From Plebeiibacterium sediminum (GTDB lineage: Bacteria; Bacteroidota; Bacteroidia; Bacteroidales; Marinilabiliaceae): a DNA stretch of 64,000 bases. The notes beneath the pieces are model-generated. The model did no database searches. It was not told the origin of the DNA and was given only the letters and a program-made list of their open reading frames with translations. Below, in pieces: positions 38,939 through 45,999 of this stretch. The stretch spans positions 49,853-113,852 of the forward strand of contig NZ_JAPDPJ010000011.1 in NCBI RefSeq assembly GCF_026013605.1, read 5' to 3'. Positions within the stretch are counted from its first letter, which is position 1; each line of letters starts with the position of its first letter. The translations under genes and the position numbers were made by a program.

Positions 38939-39583
38939 ATGCCCCTTTATTTTTAATAAATACTATTTACAGCTTCGCCTACTCAATCACATATTTTATT
39001 GTAATTGAAAATACTTAGGATATAACATTCTTTAAATTATACATTCCTAATTTCTCGTCCTAATACTAAATGATTAATGTTTAATTTTATTTGTTGAATG
39101 CCAGTTATTTTACGATAAAAAGAAACTTCTTAGTTAATTGTTAACAATTTCACTATTAAGTATTAAGAATATTGAATTTCAAAATAAAACAAAAGGAATA
39201 GCTTACTATTGGTATCATTTAAAAGTACTATACCAATTGAAGATAGATAGATTTCTTAGTAATCAAACACCAAAACAATTATATAAACTTATAAGGATAA
39301 AATTATTTTATGTCAATTATTTTAATTATGCCATATCAATAAAATACATATAATCAAAACAATAGCTCACATAAAAAAATAGTAGCATAAATACTTTATC
39401 TAAACCAAGATTAAAAATAATTAATAAACAAATTTCTACCTTTTAAAGGATTTCCCCTAAACTCCCTTTCCAAAACATTAAACCCATAATATCCCTTAGT
39501 TCATCAAATTTTCAAATCATTTTTAGAACCTGTAAGTATGTATTATTATAATTAAATTATTTTTGTCGCAAACACATTAAAAG
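38939..39583. other. Divergent regulatory spacer between the two polysaccharide systems
   Basis: This 645-base spacer separates the Wza-led cluster (minus strand) from the receiver/YaiO/synthase operon (plus strand). It is AT-rich. A 71-codon plus-strand frame at 39138-39353 has no recognisable protein features and I do not call it. A plus-strand -7 box lies at its right end. I found no TAnnTTTG box on the minus strand near 38938, so that promoter may use another sigma factor or lie farther away. Confidence 0.55.
39558..39565 (+). promoter_or_regulatory. Candidate -7 box of the synthase-dependent polysaccharide operon
   Basis: TATTTTTG matches the Bacteroidota -7 consensus TAnnTTTG and lies 19 bases before the ATG at 39584, which would give a leader of about 12 bases. 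The -33 TTG is not convincing. Confidence 0.4.
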
Positions 39584-39946
39584 ATGGCATCAAATTTCTT
39601 AATCATATCAGAGGACCCTGTTTTTTCTTCTATCATGCACAGGCATTTGGTAAATCATTTTAATCTATCAACTATAAAAAAGATAAACTCTTATTCTTCT
39701 CTTAAATTAATTAATGAAGATATTCGTTTTGATTTAATATTGTTAGATGATTCTATCAAAGGAGCAGCCAATTATGAAATTATCAGTTACTTAAGACTAC
39801 ACAAAAACATCACTACATCAGTAATCTATTTTAGTAATATGGAAATTGATGAAGAAAAAGCGCGTCAAAAGGGAGCAAATATCTTTTTCAAAAAACCTTT
39901 TGTACCTTCAGAGGTTATTAAAGGAATCGAGTCATTACTTGATTAG
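39584..39946 (+). CDS. Stand-alone response-regulator receiver domain
   Basis: A 120-residue single REC domain with all key residues: acidic pair Glu10-Asp11, phospho-acceptor Asp55 (LILLDD), switch residue Ser84 (IYFSN) and Lys104 in KKPF. It has no output domain, so it must act by protein-protein contact, for example on the synthase or on the HEAT-like subunit. No histidine kinase lies in the window. It is the first gene of the operon with the YaiO-like barrel and the GT2 synthase. Confidence 0.87.
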   Translation: MASNFLIISEDPVFSSIMHRHLVNHFNLSTIKKINSYSSLKLINEDIRFDLILLDDSIKGAANYEIISYLRLHKNITTSVIYFSNMEIDEEKARQKGANIFFKKPFVPSEVIKGIESLLD

Positions 39947-39965
39947 TTCTATAACATTATTGAAT

Positions 39966-41195
39966 ATGACCAGGATACTATATATCGTAATATTTTTCAC
40001 AATTTCGAATGCTGCATTCGCACAAACTAATGTTGACTCTTTATTTAACGTAGCTATTAACCTGGCAAAAGATAAAGATTATGATTTGGCTGTAGATAAA
40101 GCAAAGGAAGTTGTAATATTAGATTCTACAAGAAATGACGTGAAGGTTTTTATTGCAAACGCTTATGCATGGAATAATAACTATACCGCATCAAAAGAAT
40201 ATATAAATGAAGTGTATACTTCTAATCCGAGTTACCATGAGCTTTATGATACATGGTTAAATGTGCTATTATGGAATAACGAATACAAAGATCTACTTTC
40301 TACAGTTAAAGTAGCACAAAACAATGGTTATGACGACGAGTATAACATAGCTTTAAAAAAAGCCTTGGCATATCAAGGTTTACAGCTCTACAATGCAGGT
40401 TTTAATTATTTAAACCAAAATAAGGCGTTATTAGATTCTTCAACAATTAATCAATTATACCTGGAGTTAAAAAAACAAGCAAGTAAAAACACAATTACAG
40501 GATATTATTCATTAGATCTTTTTGATAAAAATACGCCTACTCCACAGCATCTTGCATACATTGATTATAGTCTTTCTAATCATAAAAACACCTATATTTT
40601 AAGATTTAATTATGCTAACCGTTTTGATTTTGAGGATTTCCAACCAGAAATGGACTGGTTTCATATATTTAACAACGGTCATTATTTATACACCAACTAT
40701 GGTATTGGTATAAAACACAAGCTGTTTCCTCAACACAGAATTGGAATAGAATACTTTTTTCCATTTGCAAATGAATTTGAGGCGAGTTTTGGCGGAAAAT
40801 ATTTTATTTATGAGAACACAAATGCAACTGTTTTAACAGGGCATATCGCTAAATATCTGGCAAATACATGGCTTTCATTTCGTCCATATTATACTATTAA
40901 AGACGGTGCAAATTCTTTTGCCAGTTTATTTAACATGCGTATGTATGCAAAAAATCAAATTAGCTACACAGGTTTAGAACTTGGGTATGGTAATTCACCT
41001 GATGACCGTTTTGCCTACACTCAACCAGGTGGAAAGATTTGGCTAAGTGCATATAAAGTAAAACTAGAAAGAAATATTTCAATCTCACTTGCTGATGAAC
41101 TTCGATTTGGACTTGGATATGTATATGAAGAAATCAGTGACAACAGATATAGAAACAGGTATTTATTTGAAATTATCTTAAAACACAGATTTTAA
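39966..41195 (+). CDS. yaiO: TPR plus YaiO-type outer-membrane beta-barrel
   Basis: A 409-residue protein. The ATG at 39966 gives a clean signal peptide (cut about AFA/QTN); the frame is open upstream into the receiver gene. Residues about 20-150 look like TPR-type helices (VAINLAKDKDYDLAVDKAKEVV), and the rest is a beta-barrel with alternating aromatic strands ending in phenylalanine (ILKHRF). This is the YaiO family layout. In E. coli, yaiO is next to yaiP, a predicted GT2 glycosyltransferase. By analogy with BcsC, PgaA and AlgK/AlgE, the protein would be the periplasmic scaffold and outer-membrane pore for the polymer made by the synthase two genes downstream. Confidence 0.82.
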   Translation: MTRILYIVIFFTISNAAFAQTNVDSLFNVAINLAKDKDYDLAVDKAKEVVILDSTRNDVKVFIANAYAWNNNYTASKEYINEVYTSNPSYHELYDTWLNVLLWNNEYKDLLSTVKVAQNNGYDDEYNIALKKALAYQGLQLYNAGFNYLNQNKALLDSSTINQLYLELKKQASKNTITGYYSLDLFDKNTPTPQHLAYIDYSLSNHKNTYILRFNYANRFDFEDFQPEMDWFHIFNNGHYLYTNYGIGIKHKLFPQHRIGIEYFFPFANEFEASFGGKYFIYENTNATVLTGHIAKYLANTWLSFRPYYTIKDGANSFASLFNMRMYAKNQISYTGLELGYGNSPDDRFAYTQPGGKIWLSAYKVKLERNISISLADELRFGLGYVYEEISDNRYRNRYLFEIILKHRF

Positions 41196-41196
41196 T

Positions 41197-42432
41197 ATGT
41201 GGGTAATTTATAATATTAAAATAAAAAGATTCTTTAAGCAGATATTGCGAATTCTTGCAATTGCAATACCTATTATTGCATTATATTTTCTTTATCAACC
41301 ACATTTTCATATTGGATCATACGAGGTATTTAACCCCGTATTCCCTCGTTATTTGTGGTGGCAATGTTTAGTTGTTTTTCTGATTTTCATAAACATTTTA
41401 GGAATATTTACATTTATCATACTTAGCTTATACTTTACTTCGCAACGAACCAGAAACGAAAAAACACTACCACGTCTTTCTAAAATGTTTGTTAACCTGA
41501 CGGTAGAATATTTGTATGCTGACAAGTATAAAATTGAGAAAGAAAGAGATGCTTTTTTTGCTAAAATAAAAAGGTTTACACGTTACAAATTACATATTGA
41601 GGCATTATTTACATCGATTGCTAAAATTCAGGAAACAGTAGCAGTAAACCATAGTGACGACTTTAAAGAACTTCTTTCAAAAACAGAGCTCCATACAAAA
41701 ATTGATCGTTTTTTATATTCCTATAATCTAAGCGATAGAATATTAGCAATGCGTATTATTTCTTATTTAAGAATAAGAAACGCTGACTATGAAAAAAAAA
41801 TATATGAATACTCAGATTCCAAAAACTATGCACTTAGATCTGAAGCCTATGGTGCTTTGATTAGATTAATGGAAGGTGACAATCAATTAGCAGAATTTAT
41901 TGGAAGCAAATTTGACTTATCACTTTTTGATATAAATACAGTTGTTAATGCTGTGATCAAGAATCATAAAATGAATATCAACTATATTGATTTTCTTTCA
42001 TCAAAACTGAATAGGAAAATTATTGTTGGTTTAATGCTTGCCCGATATCGATATCGCAAAGGCTCCAGAAGTTTGATCCTTATTTTGAACTACATTGGTA
42101 ATGAAGATCCGATATTAAACCAATTGGCATGGAGTTCATTTTTAAAGCTGGTTCCTAAAGATGAAGGTGTTGACATCATTATGGATCGATTTGAACAAGA
42201 AACGGATGATATTAAAATTATGATATTAAAGAACTCACATGACACCCAAAATGAAATGTATCACAAATTTCTACAGGATGTTATTTCCAGAAGTTCGTTA
42301 TTAATTAAAATTGAAGCTATTAAGATTCTTTTTAAAGAAAAATTTGACTTTATATCGCCCTTTGTTAATTCAGAAGATTCTGATGTTATGATGGCCTTAC
42401 ACGAAGTTTCTGATTTAAACATTAACCAATAG
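41197..42432 (+). CDS. Membrane protein with HEAT-like helical repeats
   Basis: A 411-residue protein with two N-terminal membrane helices (about residues 16-33 and 52-80) and a long cytosolic all-helical region. Segments such as LAMRIISYLRIRNADYEKKIYEYSDSKNYALRSEAYGALIRL resemble HEAT repeats, which usually bind proteins. It starts one base after the YaiO gene and is followed after 4 bases by the synthase gene. I infer that it is an inner-membrane adaptor that binds the synthase and perhaps the receiver domain. No catalytic motif is visible. The cellulose and PNAG systems, as I know them, have no such subunit. Confidence 0.7.
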   Translation: MWVIYNIKIKRFFKQILRILAIAIPIIALYFLYQPHFHIGSYEVFNPVFPRYLWWQCLVVFLIFINILGIFTFIILSLYFTSQRTRNEKTLPRLSKMFVNLTVEYLYADKYKIEKERDAFFAKIKRFTRYKLHIEALFTSIAKIQETVAVNHSDDFKELLSKTELHTKIDRFLYSYNLSDRILAMRIISYLRIRNADYEKKIYEYSDSKNYALRSEAYGALIRLMEGDNQLAEFIGSKFDLSLFDINTVVNAVIKNHKMNINYIDFLSSKLNRKIIVGLMLARYRYRKGSRSLILILNYIGNEDPILNQLAWSSFLKLVPKDEGVDIIMDRFEQETDDIKIMILKNSHDTQNEMYHKFLQDVISRSSLLIKIEAIKILFKEKFDFISPFVNSEDSDVMMALHEVSDLNINQ

Positions 42433-42436
42433 CAAT

Positions 42437-43864
42437 ATGGATTCATTAAATACAGTTCACTATATATTTAACATTTTCTTTTTAATATTTGGTTCAACCT
42501 TATTTATATCCTATATCATTATAGGTACACTATCTAGTTTTGAATTAAGTTTTTATGCAAAAAGAAATAAGTTCTTTAACTTCAAAAGTGTATCGGAATA
42601 TAAACTACTTCCGTCCATTTCTATTATTGCACCTTGTTACAACGAAGAAAAAAGTATTGTAGAAAATATCAGAAGCTTACTTTCACTTCAATATCCTGAC
42701 GTTGAAGTCATCATCATTAACGACGGGAGCTCTGACAAGAGTTTATCTCTTATGATTAATCATTATGAGTTGGTTAAGGTGGATTATGCCTATGAAAAAA
42801 AAATTGAGACCAACCCTATTAAAGGAATATACAAATCAACAAATGTTGCCTATTCGAATCTGATTATAATTGATAAAGAAAATGGAGGTAAAGGTGATGC
42901 CTTAAATGCTGGAATTAATGTTTCCAGATCTGAATTATTTCTGGGTATTGATGTGGATTGTATTATCGAACCTGACGCAATTTTCAGAATGGTAAAACCT
43001 TTCTTAGAAGAAGAAGAACATAAAAAAGTAATTGCATCTGGTGGTGTGATAAGGGTAGCCAATTCATGTAAAATTGAAGAAGGTCGAATTGTTAAAGTAA
43101 ATTTTCCTAAAAACCTATGGGCTCAATTTCAGATACTGGAATATTTTAGAGCTTTCGTTTTAAGTAGAATGGCCTGGAGTAAAATCAATGGTCTTCTGAT
43201 TATATCGGGTGCCTTTGGTTTATTTGACAGGAAGATTGTAATAAACTGTGGTGGATATGACAGAACAACTGTAGGAGAAGATCTGGAGCTCGTTATGCGA
43301 ATGAGAAATTATATGCACTCAGTTGAGAAAAGGCCTTACAAAGTAGCTTTTATACCAGATCCACTTTGCTGGACAGAAGTACCTTCATCACTAAGATCTT
43401 TAGCTCGTCAAAGAAACAGATGGACCCGAGGTTTGATAGATTCTTTATTTAAACATAAAAGAATGTTTATCAATCCAAGATATGGAAGAATTGGCTTGAT
43501 TGCATACCCTTATTGGGTGTTTTTTGAATGGTTAGGACCTATATTTGAGTTTATAGGGATAACCTATTTTGTTACGATGTTGTGGATTGGAAAAATTAAT
43601 CTACACTATTTTTTACTATTTACAATATTCACTTTTTCATTTTCACTTCTCTATTCCTCATTTGCCATCTTTTACGAAAAAAGGATATTTGGTAGATATC
43701 GTGGAAATTTATTTATGCTGAAAATTATTTTGATTTCAATACTTGAGATGGTTTTATACCATCCTTTAAATTTATTTTTCTCACTATCCGGCAATTTTGA
43801 TTTCTTTTTTAGAAGTAGACAAAAAGGATGGGGAAAAATGAAGAGAACCGGGTTTAATTCTTAA
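42437..43864 (+). CDS. Processive GT2 polysaccharide synthase
   Basis: A 475-residue membrane GT2. It has an N-terminal helix (about 10-32), then the catalytic domain with Asp96 (IINDGSSD), DxD at Asp172/Asp174 (GIDVDC), the GED motif at Glu281-Asp282 and QRNRW at 325-329, then about three or four C-terminal helices. DxD, ED and QxxRW together are the mark of processive synthases such as BcsA, PgaC and hyaluronan synthase. There is no PilZ domain, so direct c-di-GMP control as in BcsA is unlikely. The product is unknown; the linked GH16-like hydrolase hints at a beta-glucan or galactan-type chain. Confidence 0.9.
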   Translation: MDSLNTVHYIFNIFFLIFGSTLFISYIIIGTLSSFELSFYAKRNKFFNFKSVSEYKLLPSISIIAPCYNEEKSIVENIRSLLSLQYPDVEVIIINDGSSDKSLSLMINHYELVKVDYAYEKKIETNPIKGIYKSTNVAYSNLIIIDKENGGKGDALNAGINVSRSELFLGIDVDCIIEPDAIFRMVKPFLEEEEHKKVIASGGVIRVANSCKIEEGRIVKVNFPKNLWAQFQILEYFRAFVLSRMAWSKINGLLIISGAFGLFDRKIVINCGGYDRTTVGEDLELVMRMRNYMHSVEKRPYKVAFIPDPLCWTEVPSSLRSLARQRNRWTRGLIDSLFKHKRMFINPRYGRIGLIAYPYWVFFEWLGPIFEFIGITYFVTMLWIGKINLHYFLLFTIFTFSFSLLYSSFAIFYEKRIFGRYRGNLFMLKIILISILEMVLYHPLNLFFSLSGNFDFFFRSRQKGWGKMKRTGFNS

Positions 43865-43874
43865 AACTTGAGCC

Positions 43875-45125
43875 ATGAGCACAGGAAGAGATTCTAGAAT
43901 TAATTTTTGGTTAAACAATTCATTTCAAATTGAATTGATTGATCAGCTTCATTATGCGTTTATAGAACTCATGTATGAAGTGGAAGCTATTGTAAATAAA
44001 AATTCACAAACATCTCTTCAAACTATAATTATTGAATTAGAAAAATATTCACAGTCGCTTAAGAATGAAGAAAATTTACTCCGAAAAGCAGGGTTTAATG
44101 ACACTGACAATCATATAATAAAACATAATCATTTTTACGCAAAAATAAAATCATTTAAGCACGAACTCACATACAATCATTCATATCTTTCAATCAACAT
44201 ACTCAATTTTTTGAAAAAATGGTTGATTTCTCACATTATAAAAGAAGATAAAAAGTACAGAATTAAAGTATATGAATATTTAAATATCAAATACAATCTT
44301 AAGAGTAATATTTGGCTTAGAGGGTTTTCTGATCTTCAAATTGATTCAATTGATAATCATCACAATAAATTCCTTGATCTATTGTATAATGTTGAAATTG
44401 CCATCAAGGAAAATAATAAAACTATTATTTCTTCAATTATTCAAAGACTTGAAGACTACGTTACAATAGACTTAAAGGAAGAAGAAGAATTATTCATACA
44501 ATCCGGTTTTAAAAATTACGGAGTTCATATTTCACAACATCGCTTATTTGCAACCAGAGTTAAAGAGTTTAAGCACGAACACAACTACCAAAATCAATTC
44601 ATATTAAGTAACATTCTTAATTTTCTGAAAAAATGGCTGATCTCTCACATTTTAAAAGAAGATAAAGAATACAGAGTGAAAGTATATGAACATCTTAACA
44701 TAAAATATAATCGAAAAAGTAATATTTGGTTAAGAGATACAGCTCTCAAAATTGAGTCTATTGATAATCACCACAAAAAATTTCTGGATATTTTATATGA
44801 TATTGAAACTGCTAACAAAGAAAATAACAAAGAAGTAATACCTATAATTATTAACAGACTAAAAGATTATGCCGTAAGAGATTTAAATGAGGAAGAAGAA
44901 TTACTAAGACTTGTTGAGTTTAAAAACATTGAACACCATATTGCTCAACATCGACTTTTATTAACTCGTGTTGAAGAATGGACACATGAATATAATTACG
45001 AGAATCACTATATCTCAAGTCATATTCTAAGCTTTTTAAAAAAATGGTTGATTTCACATATTTTAAAAGAAGATAAAGAGTATAGAGAGGAAGTATATTT
45101 CTATTTGAAAAGATATTGTGCATAA
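43875..45125 (+). CDS. Triple tandem hemerythrin-like protein
   Basis: A 416-residue protein made of three hemerythrin-like domains (about 8-140, 146-277 and 283-416), each ending with KKWLISHI..ED. Iron-ligand positions can be followed: H26, E65, H80, H84, H120, D125 in domain 1; H163, E203, H218, H222, H258, D263 in domain 2; H300, E340, H355, H359, H395, D400 in domain 3. The histidine expected four residues before each Glu is Ser61, Asp199 and Asp336. Hemerythrins carry a diiron centre that binds O2 or serves in sensing. These may bind iron in an altered way or another metal. It has no signal peptide, so it is cytosolic. It starts 10 bases after the synthase gene. Confidence 0.8.
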   Translation: MSTGRDSRINFWLNNSFQIELIDQLHYAFIELMYEVEAIVNKNSQTSLQTIIIELEKYSQSLKNEENLLRKAGFNDTDNHIIKHNHFYAKIKSFKHELTYNHSYLSINILNFLKKWLISHIIKEDKKYRIKVYEYLNIKYNLKSNIWLRGFSDLQIDSIDNHHNKFLDLLYNVEIAIKENNKTIISSIIQRLEDYVTIDLKEEEELFIQSGFKNYGVHISQHRLFATRVKEFKHEHNYQNQFILSNILNFLKKWLISHILKEDKEYRVKVYEHLNIKYNRKSNIWLRDTALKIESIDNHHKKFLDILYDIETANKENNKEVIPIIINRLKDYAVRDLNEEEELLRLVEFKNIEHHIAQHRLLLTRVEEWTHEYNYENHYISSHILSFLKKWLISHILKEDKEYREEVYFYLKRYCA

Positions 45126-45145
45126 TTATTTAAATCGATTAGTTA

Positions 45146-45910
45146 TTGAAAGAAATTATAAGAAAACATAAACATCTGATACTGGTTATATTTTGGGGAA
45201 TAACCATTTTATTAGGTATTTGCAGTAAAGTATATTCTCAGGAAAACATGAAAACATTTTTATTTAAAGATATCATGTGGCACAATAAAATTTCAAAGGA
45301 ACATGTAGGCCCGGGAAATAACATATTTGGAGTACACAGGCACAATGTTGTTTTTGATAGAAATGGGAATATTAATCTAAAAATCAAAAAAATATCAGAC
45401 GGATATTCTTGTGCCGAATTTTATTCCGACACCTTGTTTAGCGCGGGACGATTTGAGACAATAATAAAAACCAATATTAAACATTTTTCACCTCAAATGG
45501 TATTAGGTATATTTTTATATGATGCAACTGCCGAACCTCATTATAATGAAATTGATATTGAATTGGCCCAATGGGGGAATACAGATGATAATAATGCCCA
45601 GTTTGCGATGCATACCAATAACAAGTTACAGGTACATCGATTTTTAATTCCATCAAAAAAGAAAGTAACAAAACATATTATTGATATCAGTGACCATAAC
45701 ATAATGATTTCAAGTTTATTTTATAATAAAAAAACTGACCAGTATGAAAAAATTGAAGAAAAGACACTTAAGAAACCCGAAGAATTTAAGTTTTTAAATA
45801 CACGATTTCATTTTAATTTATGGTTGACAGACAATCTCAATAAGCAAGTAGGAAAGAATCCTAAAGTAAAAATCACATCATTTAAATACACTCCATATTC
45901 AATAAATTGA
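45146..45910 (+). CDS. GH16-like secreted glycoside hydrolase
   Basis: A 254-residue protein. Its start is probably TTG at 45146, because this gives a signal peptide (cut about VYS/QEN) and the first in-frame ATG (45251) would remove it. The GH16 active site ExDxE is present as E135-I-D137-I-E139 (NEIDIELAQWG), preceded by the beta-sandwich strand GRFETIIKTN. GH16 enzymes cut beta-1,3/1,4-glucans, galactans and related chains. In synthase operons a hydrolase commonly trims or releases the polymer (as BcsZ or PgaB does). It starts 20 bases after the hemerythrin gene. Confidence 0.8.
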   Translation: MKEIIRKHKHLILVIFWGITILLGICSKVYSQENMKTFLFKDIMWHNKISKEHVGPGNNIFGVHRHNVVFDRNGNINLKIKKISDGYSCAEFYSDTLFSAGRFETIIKTNIKHFSPQMVLGIFLYDATAEPHYNEIDIELAQWGNTDDNNAQFAMHTNNKLQVHRFLIPSKKKVTKHIIDISDHNIMISSLFYNKKTDQYEKIEEKTLKKPEEFKFLNTRFHFNLWLTDNLNKQVGKNPKVKITSFKYTPYSIN

Positions 45911-45999
45911 AATATAAGTAATATTTGCCTTGAAAAAAGTTCTCAAAAAAATAACAAAATAGAGAGTCTTTCTTGGCAATTAGATTCAAACTTAGAAAT

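Noticed and set aside
39138..39353. 71-codon plus-strand open frame in the divergent spacer
   Set aside because: No signal, motif or plausible codon pattern; the AT-rich spacer easily gives frames of this size.
42437..43864. Cellulose synthase (BcsA) assignment for the GT2 synthase
   Set aside because: No PilZ domain, too short, and no BcsB, BcsC or BcsZ neighbour; only the general processive GT2 motifs fit.
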